Of a stretch of DNA of 64,000 nucleotides, positions 17,599-27,452 are shown in pieces (the first letter of the stretch is position 1; every line of letters begins with the position of its first letter). The position numbers and the translations under genes are program-made. Below the pieces are notes generated by a model. The model was not told where the DNA came from and did not search any database. It was given only the letters and a program-made list of their open reading frames with translations. Origin of the DNA: Maioricimonas rarisocia (GTDB lineage Bacteria; Planctomycetota; Planctomycetia; Planctomycetales; Planctomycetaceae); the NCBI RefSeq assembly GCF_007747795.1, contig NZ_CP036275.1, positions 5,572,001 to 5,636,000 of the forward strand, given 5' to 3'.

Positions 17599-19551
17599 AT
17601 GGATCCGCAGCAGTATTCACCGCAGTTTCTGCTCGACACGCTCCTCGGGAGTACTCCCGACGCCGTCTATTTCAAGGACCGCGAGAGTCGCTTCATCCGG
17701 GTCAATCAGGCATGGATGAGAATCGTTGGAGCCACAAGCCCCGACGAAGTGCTTGGCAGGACCGATGCGGACTTCTTTGAAGCCCCCGAAGCCGAAGAGT
17801 TCCGTGCCGACGAGCAGCACATTCTCGAAACCGGCGAGGCCCTCCTCAACAAGGTCGAGTACGAACACTGGAAAGACGGTCGCATCCGCTGGGTCCTCAC
17901 CAGCAAATGGCCGCTGCACAACAACGCGGGCGAGGTGATCGGCACCTTCGGAATCTCCCGCGACATCACCGAACGGGTCCTGGCCGAAGAGAGCCTGCGT
18001 CATACCAAGCAGCAGCTTCAACTGGCCCTCACCGCCGCCGACGTCGGTCTCTGGGACTGGGAAGTTCCCACCAACCGCGTCTACTACTCACCCGAGTTCA
18101 AGGCGCAGCTCGGGTACGGGCCCGACACGCACTGGGATACGTACGACCACTGGCGAAACCTGCTGCATCCCGACGACCTCGCGGCCGCACTGCAGATTCT
18201 TCGCGACTACTTCGACGGCAAGCTGCCGGAATACGAATCGACATTCCGCCTGCGTCATCGGGATGGCAGCTACCGCTGGATTCTTTCCAAAGGGAAGCTC
18301 TACCACGACGACGACGGACAGCCGGTGAGAATGATCGGCGTGCATGTCGACGTCACCGACTACCGCACAATCACCGAAGCGCTGCGCGCAGGCGAACAGC
18401 GACTGCGCAAAATCATCGACACGGTTCCCCACATGATCAGCATTCGCGACCGCCGGGGCCACTTTGTCCTCGCCAACCAGGCGGTCGCCACGGCCCTGGG
18501 CGTGACCCTCGAAGAATTGACGGCCACTGGAAACGATCGCCCGGCCGTTCACTTCCCGCTGCAGGACACCCACCGCACCGTGATCGAAACAGGAACCGGC
18601 CGGCACGACGAGGAAGAGCAGTTCACCGACGCCAGCGGTCGTCAGCGGATTCTCTCCTCGATCAAGGTTCCGTTCGACGATCCGTCCGTCCGCGGCCTCT
18701 GCGTACTGACCGTCTCTGTCGACGTCACCGATCGCATCCGCGACCAGCTCGAACTTGCCCAGCTCGCCGTTCGTCTTTCCGAAGCCAACCGCGAATGGCA
18801 GCTCAAGAACAAGGAACTCGAACAGTTCGTCTACACGGTCTCGCACGACCTCAAGGCGCCGCTGGTCACCTGCCGCGGCTTCGTCGGACTCCTCCGCGAA
18901 GACCTTGCCGAAGGCAAGCTGGATGACGTCGAAGACAGCCTGCGGCGGATCCAGAGCGCCACTCAGCGAATGCAACTGCTCATCGAAGACCTGCTGCAGT
19001 TCAGCCGGATCGGACGCATCTGCTCCGACCCCGAACAGATCGACATGGTCGCCCTGCTCAAGGACCTCGAAGCGGATCTGACAATGCACCTGCAGCAGTC
19101 GGGGGCCCGCCTCGAGATCGCCCCCGACACCCCGGACTGTCACGCCGACCGACGCCGGATGATCGAAGTGTTCGAGAACCTCATCGTCAACGCGATCGAC
19201 TACGGGTGCCCCGATCCTGGTGGTGTGGTCCACGTCGGTGGCGAAACGGCCCCGCAGGGAGAAATCCGATATTTTGTACGTGATGACGGACCGGGAATCG
19301 CGTCTGAATATCAGGAGAAGATCTTCGGTCTGTTTAATCGTCTGCAGACCGATCGGCAGGGAACCGGAGTCGGACTGGCCATCGTCGCCAAGATCGCCCA
19401 GATCCACGGCGGCCGCGCCTGGGTCGAATCCAGACCGGGTGAAGGAGCAACGTTCTGGTTCAGCCTGCCGGATGGACAGCAGCCGACCGACAACTGCGAC
19501 GTCGACGAACACGACGACGGGCGGGCCACCCCCGCCTCTCATTCGCAATGA
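17599..19551 (+). CDS. Multi-PAS sensor histidine kinase
   Basis: A 650-residue cytosolic kinase without membrane segments. Three PAS/PAC sensor units lie in order (about 10-130, 135-265, 270-395); the second resembles PAS_3 (YRWILSKGKLYHDDDG). A HisKA domain carries the phospho-acceptor His416 in YTVSHDLKAPL, and the HATPase_c domain has NLIVNAIDYG, DDGPGI and GVGLAIVAKI. The HDLKAPL form of the H box is typical of phytochrome-like kinases that pair with stand-alone receivers. ATG 17599 follows AAAGAGG; a GTG codon directly before it is possible. Its TGA overlaps the response-regulator ATG, so the two form a couple. The PAS ligand is unknown. Confidence 0.9.
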   Translation: MDPQQYSPQFLLDTLLGSTPDAVYFKDRESRFIRVNQAWMRIVGATSPDEVLGRTDADFFEAPEAEEFRADEQHILETGEALLNKVEYEHWKDGRIRWVLTSKWPLHNNAGEVIGTFGISRDITERVLAEESLRHTKQQLQLALTAADVGLWDWEVPTNRVYYSPEFKAQLGYGPDTHWDTYDHWRNLLHPDDLAAALQILRDYFDGKLPEYESTFRLRHRDGSYRWILSKGKLYHDDDGQPVRMIGVHVDVTDYRTITEALRAGEQRLRKIIDTVPHMISIRDRRGHFVLANQAVATALGVTLEELTATGNDRPAVHFPLQDTHRTVIETGTGRHDEEEQFTDASGRQRILSSIKVPFDDPSVRGLCVLTVSVDVTDRIRDQLELAQLAVRLSEANREWQLKNKELEQFVYTVSHDLKAPLVTCRGFVGLLREDLAEGKLDDVEDSLRRIQSATQRMQLLIEDLLQFSRIGRICSDPEQIDMVALLKDLEADLTMHLQQSGARLEIAPDTPDCHADRRRMIEVFENLIVNAIDYGCPDPGGVVHVGGETAPQGEIRYFVRDDGPGIASEYQEKIFGLFNRLQTDRQGTGVGLAIVAKIAQIHGGRAWVESRPGEGATFWFSLPDGQQPTDNCDVDEHDDGRATPASHSQ

Positions 19552-19970
19552 ACTACCTGCTCATCGAAGATGACGACGACCACGCTCAACTGACGATCCG
19601 CGGGCTCGAACGCGAGGTCGGCTCCGGGTGTATCTCACGGATCCGCGACGGCGAATCTGCCCTCAAGTACTTCCGCGATCTCGTCTCCGATCCACACGCC
19701 CGCTTTCCCTCGATGATCCTGCTCGACCTCAAACTCCCCCGCATCAGCGGACTCGAGCTGCTTACCGCGATCAAGAGCGACCCCACCCTGCGCAGGATCC
19801 CGGTCGTCGTCCTCACGACGTCGGATGCAGAAAGCGACCGGCTCGCTGCGTTCGAACGCCACGCCAACGCCTACATCGTCAAGCCCCTCGAATTCGCAGA
19901 CTTCCGCAGAATGCTCCGCTCCGTGCATGATTTCTGGAGTCAGTGGAATCGTTCGACCGACGGCAGCTGA
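19548..19970 (+). CDS. Single-domain response regulator (Rcp/CheY type)
   Basis: A 140-residue receiver with no output domain. Acidic pocket EDDDD at residues 7-11, phospho-acceptor Asp60 in LLDLKLPR, switch Thr near 90-91 and Lys112 in YIVKPL are all present. It starts within the kinase stop codon (ATGA), so it is almost certainly the partner of that kinase. The extended loop before Asp60 (SDPHARFPSM) is the form seen in Rcp1-like regulators of phytochrome kinases. Its target is probably another protein, unknown here. Confidence 0.92.
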   Translation: MNYLLIEDDDDHAQLTIRGLEREVGSGCISRIRDGESALKYFRDLVSDPHARFPSMILLDLKLPRISGLELLTAIKSDPTLRRIPVVVLTTSDAESDRLAAFERHANAYIVKPLEFADFRRMLRSVHDFWSQWNRSTDGS

Positions 19971-20182
19971 CCCTGCTGTCCACGACCACCCGATGCGGCA
20001 CCACCCTCTGAGCCGCTCTATGCAACGGGTGACAGATCCGTGCGGCCGATCGAAGCGTTCCCCGCCTGTCACCTTGCCGGCGCCTCCCCCATTGTCGCAC
20101 TGCAGTGGCGTCACTATCATCGCCCGCGACGCACAAGACGAACCGGAATCGCACAGAAAACCGCATTGGAGACCTCGAAATC

Positions 20183-21373
20183 ATGTTGACCCGCGAAGGA
20201 TGTCTCGCCCGACGCCAGCGCCTGTGGGAGCGCGTTCCCGAGTCCACCGAGTGGGTCCTCGTCGCTGACCCCCGTCACGTTCAGTACCTGGCCAACTGCT
20301 GGGTCCAGCCACTCAGCTTCTCCGGCGGGGAACGATGCTGGCTGCTGCTCGAACGGAGCGGCCGTGCCACGCTGATGGGGGACAACTTTGCCATCCGTGC
20401 CACCGCTCACGAACCCGTTGCCGACCGGGAAATCGTCGAGACCTGGTACGATCACAAGCACTCGGTCATCAACCGTGACCACGCACTGATCAACGCCCTC
20501 CGCAAGGTCGCTGACGAACTGAACGGCCGCCCCGGTCTGGTCGAAGCCGAATGGCTTCCCGCTGCCGCCGTCGATCTGCTTCCCCTCGACGGCGAAGCCT
20601 GGACGCTCGATGCGGGTGACCACCCCGGACAGAACGGCTCGAACGGCTCCGGTGCACTCGACCTGGGCACGCTGATTCGCTCACTGCGTCGCCAGAAGGA
20701 ACAGGATGAGATCGAACTGCTCCGTACCTGCATGCGGGCCGGCGACGCCGGACAGCAACGGCTCCGGGAGGTCCTCGCTGCCGGAATGACCGAATTCGAC
20801 GTCTACCGCGAGATCCAGCAGGCGGCTGTCGCGGCTGCCGGTCGTCCCGCCCTCGTCTATGGCGACTTCCGCGCCTCGACGCCCGAGCAGCCCAAGGCGG
20901 GCGGTCTCCCCACCGACTACGAACTGAAGTCCGGCGACCTTTTCGTCCTTGACTACTCGGTGCTGCTGGACGGCTACCGCAGCGACTTCACCAACACACT
21001 CTGCATCGGTGCTCCGACCGACGAGCAGCAGATGCTGTTTGAATTGTGCGACGCCGCCATGCGGGCCGGCGAAGAGACGCTCAAGGCCGGCGCGGCCGCC
21101 AAAGACGTTTACGCCGCCGTCGCCGCTCCATTCCAGGACGCCGGCTATGGCAACGCGTTTCCGCACCATGCGGGCCACGGCATCGGACTCGCTCACCCCG
21201 AGCCTCCGATCCTCGTCCCGGAAAGCCGCGACGTTTTGCTCACCGGCGACGTTGTGACGCTCGAACCGGGTGCCTACGTCGAGGGAATCGGCGGCATGCG
21301 GATCGAACACAATTACCTCATCACCGACTCCGGTTACGAGCGACTGAGCAATCACGTCATCTCGCTCACCTGA
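20183..21373 (+). CDS. M24-family metallopeptidase (Xaa-Pro aminopeptidase-like)
   Basis: Predicted di-metal peptidase with a 'pita-bread' fold, 396 residues. The metal ligands are recognisable in order: Asp in FVLDYSVLL, Asp in YRSDFTN, His in [11 protein letters not shown], Glu in LEPGAYV and Glu in MRIEHNY. An N-terminal creatinase-like domain ([15 protein letters not shown]) precedes the catalytic domain. ATG 20183 is used because it follows GGAGA by ten bases. Typical members cut N-terminal residues before proline, but the family also has creatinases and DMSP lyases, so exact substrate is not certain. Confidence 0.88.
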   Translation: MLTREGCLARRQRLWERVPESTEWVLVADPRHVQYLANCWVQPLSFSGGERCWLLLERSGRATLMGDNFAIRATAHEPVADREIVETWYDHKHSVINRDHALINALRKVADELNGRPGLVEAEWLPAAAVDLLPLDGEAWTLDAGDHPGQNGSNGSGALDLGTLIRSLRRQKEQDEIELLRTCMRAGDAGQQRLREVLAAGMTEFDVYREIQQAAVAAAGRPALVYGDFRASTPEQPKAGGLPTDYELKSGDLFVLDYSVLLDGYRSDFTNTLCIGAPTDEQQMLFELCDAAMRAGEETLKAGAAAKDVYAAVAAPFQDAGYGNAFPHHAGHGIGLAHPEPPILVPESRDVLLTGDVVTLEPGAYVEGIGGMRIEHNYLITDSGYERLSNHVISLT

Positions 21374-21394
21374 TTCGCCCGTTGGGCCTTCGTC

Positions 21395-22573
21395 ATGGAC
21401 AGCCCGTTCCGCTGGTTCGAAGACCAACTGCAGCGGCTCGAGGAGGACGGATTGCGGCGGACTCGCCGCTCCGTCACCTCCACCGGACACGGCTGGTGCC
21501 GCATCGACGGACACAGCCTCTGCGACTTCGCATCCAACGACTACCTCGGCCTGGCCGCCGATCCGCGGCTGCGCAAGGCGGCTCACGATGCGGTCGACGA
21601 CGTCGGCACCGGCGCCCGCGCCAGCCCTCTGGTCTCCGGTCGGACCGACTGGCACGACCAGCTCGAGAAACGCCTCGCCCGCTTCGAAGAGGCCGAGGCG
21701 GCGCTGCTGTTCCCCACCGGCTATGCCGCCAACGTCGGCACCATTGCCGCACTGGTGGACGAACAGGACGTGGTCCTGACCGACCGACTCAATCACGCCA
21801 GTCTCATCGATGGCTGTCGCCTGTCCGGCGCCCGCATGCGCGTTATCCGTCACGCCGACATCGAACAGTACGAACGCGAACTCAAGAAGGCCGCCGACGC
21901 GCGTCATCGACTCATCGTCACCGACGGCGTCTTCAGCATGGATGGCGACCTCGCACCGCTTGTCGAACTGGCCGAACTCGCCGAACGCTTCGATGCCTGG
22001 CTGCTTGTCGACGAGGCGCACGGCACCGGAGTCTTCGGTCATCACGGCCGGGGCGTCTGCGAACTGCGGGGAATCCACTCACCAGGGCTCATCCGTGTCG
22101 GGACGCTCAGCAAGGCCGTCGGGGCTCAGGGAGGATTCGTCGTCGGCCCGCAGTCTCTGATCGACTGGCTCTGGAATCGCGCCCGAACACAGGTGTTTTC
22201 CACAGCGCTCGCTCCGCCCTGCTGCGCGGCGGCGCTCCGGGCAATCGACATCATTGAACAGACACCGGAAATGCGCATCCGCCTGCATCACCGCTGCGAT
22301 GACGTTCGCGCACGTCTGATCGATGCCGGCCTGCCCGTCCCCGAGAATGCGACCGGGCCCATCATCCCTGTCGTCATCGGCGACCCGCAGAAAACGGTCC
22401 GGGCCGCGCAGGTGCTCTTCGAGGATGGCTTCTTTGTCGCCGCCATCAGACCGCCCACCGTCCCCCGCAACACGGCACGGCTGCGGTTGAGCCTCTCTCT
22501 GGCCCACAGCGATGACGATGTCGATGCACTCACGTCGACACTCATCGACGTCGCCCGCACCGAAACACCCTGA
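21395..22573 (+). CDS. bioF: 8-amino-7-oxononanoate synthase-like PLP enzyme
   Basis: Alpha-oxoamine synthase that condenses a CoA or ACP thioester with an amino acid; in BioF the substrates are pimeloyl thioester and alanine, for biotin. The 392-residue product has SNDYLGL, the GTGARASPLVSG loop, DEAHGTGVFG, and the PLP Lys240 in TLSKAVGAQGG. It lies 21 nt after the M24 peptidase gene and is probably cotranscribed. No other bio gene is nearby, so Kbl or serine palmitoyltransferase-like activity cannot be excluded, but overall length and motifs fit BioF best. Confidence 0.85.
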   Translation: MDSPFRWFEDQLQRLEEDGLRRTRRSVTSTGHGWCRIDGHSLCDFASNDYLGLAADPRLRKAAHDAVDDVGTGARASPLVSGRTDWHDQLEKRLARFEEAEAALLFPTGYAANVGTIAALVDEQDVVLTDRLNHASLIDGCRLSGARMRVIRHADIEQYERELKKAADARHRLIVTDGVFSMDGDLAPLVELAELAERFDAWLLVDEAHGTGVFGHHGRGVCELRGIHSPGLIRVGTLSKAVGAQGGFVVGPQSLIDWLWNRARTQVFSTALAPPCCAAALRAIDIIEQTPEMRIRLHHRCDDVRARLIDAGLPVPENATGPIIPVVIGDPQKTVRAAQVLFEDGFFVAAIRPPTVPRNTARLRLSLSLAHSDDDVDALTSTLIDVARTETP

Positions 22574-22843
22574 CAATGCACCTGCACGTCTTGTGCAATC
22601 CAGTTCGACAGATCGATTCGGAGATCGTGCAGGCGTGCCGAACACGCGACCGTGCAGTGTCTTCGACCAGAGACATGACGTGCCGTGATGCGTTCGCGAC
22701 GATCCGTCAACGCTGTGAAGCAACGTCCTTTGCTCTCGCTCAAAAACACAGGATTCTTGCGCAGCAGGCAATTGCGGGAATCATCATGGGAACGCATACT
22801 ACACCAATGGTTGTCAGAACCTCATGTCCCCCAGGAGGCCATC

Positions 22844-23899
22844 ATGGATCACACACGTTCGTGTCCTGATTGCGATGTCTCTGCACCACTGTCCGTCAAT
22901 CGCCGTCAGTTCGTGCAGTCTGCTGGTGTCGCTGCTGCCGCAGCCGTCACCGCAGGAATCAGCCTCCCGGCCACTGCCGCCGACGAGAAGAAGCCCGCCC
23001 CCGAAAACCTCGTCGCCGACCTCTACGAATCGCTCACACCGCAACAGCGCGACAAGATGTGCTTCGCCTGGGACCACCAGGTCGACGGTGCTCCGCTTCG
23101 CACCCATGTCTCCAACAACTGGTCCATCACCGACCGCCGCACCATGAACGTCGGCGGCCCGTTCTACACCAAAGACCAGCAGGAGATGATCGAAGCGATC
23201 TTCTACGGCTTGTACAATCGTGACTGGCACGACCGCATCCGCAAACAGCTCAAAGACGATGCCGGCGGCTACGGCCGCGCCCAGACAATCGCCATCTTCG
23301 GCGAACCGGGCAGTGACAGGTTCGAATTCGTCATGACCGGCCGGCACCTGACGATCCGCTGCGACGGCAACACCACGCCCCACGTCGCCTTCGGCGGCCC
23401 GATCTTCTACGGACATGCCGCTCAGGGCTTCAATGAGAAAGCCGATCATCCGGGCAACGTCTTCTGGCCGCAGGCGCTCAAGGCCAACGCTCTTTACGAA
23501 ATGCTCGACGGCAAACAGCGCAAGCTCGCTCTGATCGAGACCGCGCCTTACGAGAGCGAAGTCGAATTCCATGGCGAGGCGGGTGGGTTGCCCGGCATCC
23601 CGATCAGTGAGCTCTCCGCCGACCAGAAAGAACACGCCCAGAGCGTCCTCGAAACCCTGCTCGAACCGTATCGTCAGCTCGATCAGCAGGAAGTTCGCCA
23701 CTGTCTGCAGCGGCAGGGTGGACTGGACCAGTGCTCTCTTTCTTTCTACAAGGAAGACGACATTGGAAATGATGGCGTCTGGGACATCTGGCGTCTGGAA
23801 GGGCCTTCGTTCGTCTGGCATTTTCGGGGTTCGCCCCACGTCCATGTCTGGGCCAATATTGCCGACGATCCGTCTGTACCGCTGAACGCGGCCGGATAG
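22844..23899 (+). CDS. Tat-exported DUF3500 protein
   Basis: A 351-residue protein of the DUF3500 type, common in planctomycetes and of unknown function. After a short Cys-containing start (CPDCD), NRRQFVQSAG gives a twin-arginine signal followed by an Ala-rich hydrophobic stretch ending near ATAAD (about residue 45), so export in folded form is expected, perhaps with a cofactor. The body has the family-like HVAFGGPIFYGH and a C-terminal GSPHVHVWANI with histidines suited to metal binding. ATG 22844 follows CAGGAGG, a strong ribosome site. DUF assignment is from memory of the pattern. Confidence 0.75.
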   Translation: MDHTRSCPDCDVSAPLSVNRRQFVQSAGVAAAAAVTAGISLPATAADEKKPAPENLVADLYESLTPQQRDKMCFAWDHQVDGAPLRTHVSNNWSITDRRTMNVGGPFYTKDQQEMIEAIFYGLYNRDWHDRIRKQLKDDAGGYGRAQTIAIFGEPGSDRFEFVMTGRHLTIRCDGNTTPHVAFGGPIFYGHAAQGFNEKADHPGNVFWPQALKANALYEMLDGKQRKLALIETAPYESEVEFHGEAGGLPGIPISELSADQKEHAQSVLETLLEPYRQLDQQEVRHCLQRQGGLDQCSLSFYKEDDIGNDGVWDIWRLEGPSFVWHFRGSPHVHVWANIADDPSVPLNAAG

Positions 23900-24115
23900 G
23901 ACAGCAAGAGGCTGGCTGATTCTTTGCCTGCGCGGGCCCACAATTCGCGGCTAACGTCATCCATGTAGAGAACAGACCCTGTTCCGTTCCGGCTCCGTCG
24001 GTCTCCCGCTCGAAGTACGGTCCGGAACAGCGTCCATACTTCAACCTGCTGTCGACCCGGCAGAACCTTGACTCCCATCGGTCGACAGCTGGTGAACAAC
24101 AGGCCATCTGAAGTA

Positions 24116-25036
24116 ATGCCTCACACTCAGGTTTTCGGGTCAACCCGCCGCAGTCCCCGTACCACGACTGCCCGCGACGCAGCCACGGCCCAATGGACAG
24201 CCCGTCTGGCCATCAGCCAGATGACGACCTACCGCTGGTCACTGCAGCAGGACCTGCGGCACTATCACCAGGCTGGTTGCACGCGATTCGCTGCATGGAT
24301 CCGCAAGATCCACGACGCCGGTATCGAACCCGCCATCCAGAAGATTCGCGACAGCCAGTTGCAGGTGACCAGCCTGACCTGGGCAGGCGGATTCACCGGA
24401 ACCAACGGCTACGGGTTTGACGAGGCCGTCTGCGAAGCCCGCCGCGCGATCCGCATCGCCAGCCGGATCGGGGCGCCGACTCTGACCGTCATCTCCGGCA
24501 GCCAGAATGGACACATTCGCTCACATGCCCGCCGGCTCCTGATCGACGGACTGGTCGAACTGGCCGACTTCGCCGAGATGCATTCCGTCCGCCTGGCCCT
24601 GCAGCCGATGCACCCCATCTTCGCCCGAGAATGGTCGTTCCTCCACTCCATCGACGATACGCTCGACATCCTGCGTCGCTTCGATCCCGACCAGGTCGGC
24701 ATGGCTTTCGGTACGTACCACCTGTGGCAGGAACCGCACCTGCTCAAGCGCATTCCCGAACTGGCCCCCTGGATCGCCAGCGTCCAGCTCAGCGACTGGC
24801 GGCAGTCGCCCCGTTGTGACAACGACCGCGCGCTGCCCGGCGACGGCTGCATTCCACTCGAAGGGATCGTCGCCGCACTGGAACACTCCGGGTATCGCGG
24901 CAGCTACGAACTCGAGATTTGGTCGCGGGACTTGTGGAAAGCGGACTACACCGGTTTAATGCGGAAGTGCACAAACTGGTTTCGCGGCCTTCGCGGAGCA
25001 CGGCGAGCCGAGGTTATCGAACAGAACTGGGCCTGA
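24116..25036 (+). CDS. Sugar phosphate isomerase/epimerase-like TIM barrel
   Basis: A 306-residue member of the AP endonuclease 2/xylose isomerase-like barrel family. Visible landmarks are WAGGFTG, LQPMHPIFA (usual Glu/His metal region, here Gln and His), GMAFGTYHLW, SVQLSDW and the closing SYELEIWSRD. The usual second-strand metal Glu appears replaced by Gln in LALQPMH, so metal binding may be altered. The ATG at 24116 has only a weak GAAG ahead; MTTYRW further in is another possible start. Natural substrate unknown. A second, distinct family member is at 49989-50813. Confidence 0.78.
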   Translation: MPHTQVFGSTRRSPRTTTARDAATAQWTARLAISQMTTYRWSLQQDLRHYHQAGCTRFAAWIRKIHDAGIEPAIQKIRDSQLQVTSLTWAGGFTGTNGYGFDEAVCEARRAIRIASRIGAPTLTVISGSQNGHIRSHARRLLIDGLVELADFAEMHSVRLALQPMHPIFAREWSFLHSIDDTLDILRRFDPDQVGMAFGTYHLWQEPHLLKRIPELAPWIASVQLSDWRQSPRCDNDRALPGDGCIPLEGIVAALEHSGYRGSYELEIWSRDLWKADYTGLMRKCTNWFRGLRGARRAEVIEQNWA

Positions 25037-25126
25037 CTCTCGGCACCAGCCGCCACGTTCCGACTGACACGCACGGCCACAGCGAACCTTCCCTCCTCCC
25101 TCGACTTCCCACCTGATTCGCCCGAC

Positions 25127-25828
25127 ATGGCCCACGATTGGTACAGCCTCGACGAGTTGTCACGACATCTCGGACGCGACCGCAGAGAGATCGAAAAGCT
25201 CGCCAGCCGCGGACGCATCCCAGGCCACAAACGTGGTGAAAACTGGCAGTTTCACTCTGCCGAAATCACTCAGTGGCTCGAAGAAGAGATGCGGGAGTAC
25301 ACCGACTCGCAACTCGCTGCCGTCGAGCAGAGCCAGAAATCTCCCGAACTCAATGCCGACGTGCCGGTCTCCAGCCTGCTGCACCTGGAAACCGTACAGG
25401 TTCCGCTCGAAGGACGCACGAAACGCTCCGTCCTCGAAGGGCTGGTCGAAGTCGCCGGACGGACCTGGAAGATCTGGGAACCGGCCGCTGTCCTCAAGGC
25501 GGTTCAGGAACGTGAATCCCTGATGTCGACCGCCTTCGACAACGGCGTCGCGATCCCCCACCCCCGTCAGTCTCTGCCCGATGCCATCGGCGAGCCGGTC
25601 ATCGCGTTTGGTCGCACGCTCAGCGGCATCCCGTTCGGTGCCGCCAACAACTCGCTGACCGACATGTTCTTCCTGGTCATCTGCCGCGACACCCGCACAC
25701 ACCTGCAGGTGCTCGCCCGACTCGGCCGGATGGTGCAGGTGGAAGAGTTCGTCTCGACGCTTCGCACCGCAGGCACCTCCGAAGAAGCGTACCAGGTCAT
25801 TCTCGACGCCGAGCAGCGCGTCGGTTGA
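25127..25828 (+). CDS. HTH DNA-binding domain fused to PTS EIIA (PtsN-like)
   Basis: A 233-residue two-domain protein. Residues 5-51 resemble an excisionase/MerR-type winged helix (YSLDELSRHLGRDRREIEKL then GHKRGENWQF). After a linker, residues about 85-230 are a fructose/nitrogen-type EIIA domain with the phosphorylated His145 in NGVAIPHPRQ and the conserved DMFFLVICRD strand. In proteobacteria PtsN controls K+ and nitrogen responses by phosphorylation state. Here the DNA-binding module suggests direct transcriptional control set by PTS phosphorylation, which is inference. No EI, HPr or sugar permease gene is nearby. Confidence 0.85.
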   Translation: MAHDWYSLDELSRHLGRDRREIEKLASRGRIPGHKRGENWQFHSAEITQWLEEEMREYTDSQLAAVEQSQKSPELNADVPVSSLLHLETVQVPLEGRTKRSVLEGLVEVAGRTWKIWEPAAVLKAVQERESLMSTAFDNGVAIPHPRQSLPDAIGEPVIAFGRTLSGIPFGAANNSLTDMFFLVICRDTRTHLQVLARLGRMVQVEEFVSTLRTAGTSEEAYQVILDAEQRVG

Positions 25829-25937
25829 TCCTGCTCACCTGGCAGGATACGTTGATTCGGCAGTGTGCGACCCGTTCGCCACGCTGCACCTCACCCCTGG
25901 TTCACGCTTACCGAATCGACTCGCGAAAGGTGTGCTC

Positions 25938-26993
25938 ATGCCGGTCCGTCTGATGTCGCGGCTGCCTGTCTGTGGACTTCTCCTGCTGCTGACCGCTGTT
26001 GTCTCTCCGCTCGACGCCACTGCCCAGGATACGCTGAACTTTCCCGTCCTCGGCGAGATTCACCGTCACGCTCCCGAGTTCGACGACCTGATCGCCGAAG
26101 ATGCCCGCCTCGAAGTCATCGCGTCCGGCTTCGAATGGACCGAAGGCCCCGTCTGGGTGCCCGGCAAAGATGATGAGGCTGGCTACCTCCTCTTCTCCGA
26201 CATCCCCCGTAACTCCATCTTCAAATGGGTCGAAGGCAAGGGGATCAGCCTGTTCATGAAGCCCTCCGGCTACACCGGCTTCGTCGACTATGGTGCCGAG
26301 CCCGGATCCAACGGCCTGCTCCTCGACCCGCAGGGACGTCTCGTCTGCTGCGAGCATGGTGACCGCCGCGTTTCTGTCGTCACCGAGAACGGCGGCAAGA
26401 TGACCCTCGTCGACAGTTACAACGGCAAGCGACTCAACAGCCCCAACGACGCCGTCTTCATGTCCAACGGCGACCTCTACTTCACCGACCCGCCCTACGG
26501 GCTGCCCAACCGCTACGAGGACCCCCGCCGGGAACTCGACTACTGCGGCGTCTACCGACTCGATACCGACGGCGAACTGACGCTGCTGACCCGCGAAATG
26601 ACCCGCCCCAACGGCATCGCCCTTTCGCCGGACGAGAAGACCCTCTACGTCGCCCAGTCCGACCCCGAAGCTCCCATCTGGAAGTCGTTCCCGGTCAAGG
26701 AAGACGGCACGCTTGGCCCGGGCAAGCTGTTCCATGACGCGACGGAGAACTTCAGGAAAAAGCTGCCCGGACTCCCGGATGGCATGGCGGTTTCGGCGGA
26801 TGGACACATCTTCGCCACCGGTCCCGGCGGCGTGTACGTTTTCAATCCCGACGGGGATCTGCTCGGCCGCATCAGTACCGGCGAACGAACCGCCAACTGC
26901 ACCTTCGGCGGCCCTGACGGATCGATCCTCTACCTGACCGCCGACACGTACCTCTGTCGCATCCAGACCCGGACGCACGGCGCCAAACGCTGA
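25938..26993 (+). CDS. Exported SMP-30/gluconolactonase-family hydrolase
   Basis: A 351-residue beta-propeller of the SMP-30/gluconolactonase/LRE-like family, with an N-terminal signal peptide ending near DATAQD (about residue 31). Metal-site landmarks are the Glu of FEWTEGPVW, Asn of NSPNDAVF, and Asn/Asp of RPNGIALSPDEKTLYV. Family members open sugar lactones. ATG 25938 follows GAAAGG by about eight bases. A rho-independent hairpin lies 27 nt beyond the stop. Exact lactone substrate is not known; location is expected to be periplasmic. Confidence 0.88.
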   Translation: MPVRLMSRLPVCGLLLLLTAVVSPLDATAQDTLNFPVLGEIHRHAPEFDDLIAEDARLEVIASGFEWTEGPVWVPGKDDEAGYLLFSDIPRNSIFKWVEGKGISLFMKPSGYTGFVDYGAEPGSNGLLLDPQGRLVCCEHGDRRVSVVTENGGKMTLVDSYNGKRLNSPNDAVFMSNGDLYFTDPPYGLPNRYEDPRRELDYCGVYRLDTDGELTLLTREMTRPNGIALSPDEKTLYVAQSDPEAPIWKSFPVKEDGTLGPGKLFHDATENFRKKLPGLPDGMAVSADGHIFATGPGGVYVFNPDGDLLGRISTGERTANCTFGGPDGSILYLTADTYLCRIQTRTHGAKR

Positions 26994-27020
26994 CTCGCGT
27001 AACGCGATCACCCCAAACGC

Positions 27021-27054
27021 ACAAAGCCCACGGACTGCAATCCGTGGGCTTTTG
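27021..27054. terminator. Bidirectional intrinsic terminator
   Basis: Perfect 12-bp stem AAAGCCCACGGA / TCCGTGGGCTTT around a 6-nt loop (CTGCAA), followed by TTGT on the plus side and by TTTGT on the minus side. It lies between the convergent stops of the SMP-30 gene (26993) and aroH (27078) and can serve both. Confidence 0.9.
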
Positions 27055-27077
27055 TCATTCGTCAGCCAGTGATTGCT

Positions 27078-27452
27078 CTACTGAGCACTCACCACGTCCG
27101 GCCGCAGACGTTTGGCTTCCCGCAGGTAGACGTGCACCATCTCCTGCTGGGTCCGCTCCGTATTCACATGCAGCAGCACGCGGATGCAACAGGCCATGGC
27201 GTTCGGGACGGCGATCTCTGAAGCACACAGCAGCGGCACCAGGTTCATCCCCAGCCCCCGCGCCGCCTCGGCCGGAAACGCGGATGTCAGGTCGGGGGTC
27301 GTCGTGAACACAGCCGAGACGATCTCGCCGAAATCATCCAGATTGTTCAGCCGGATAATCTCCTCCAGCAGTTCCCGAGTCGCCTCGAGAATGCTTTCAG
27401 CATTGTCGTCTGACACCGTCGTCGCACCGCGAATCCCGCGAACCGCCATCAT
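27078..27452 (-). CDS. aroH: Chorismate mutase, AroH type
   Basis: Converts chorismate to prephenate on the way to phenylalanine and tyrosine. The 124-residue protein matches the small trimeric AroH fold: [10 protein letters not shown] at the start (Arg for substrate), the [18 protein letters not shown] segment, and HVNTER with the active-site Arg near the C-terminus. Two adjacent ATG codons (27452, 27449) can start it. It is a lone gene, divergent from lpxD across 320 bp. Confidence 0.93.
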   Translation of the reverse strand: MMAVRGIRGATTVSDDNAESILEATRELLEEIIRLNNLDDFGEIVSAVFTTTPDLTSAFPAEAARGLGMNLVPLLCASEIAVPNAMACCIRVLLHVNTERTQQEMVHVYLREAKRLRPDVVSAQ

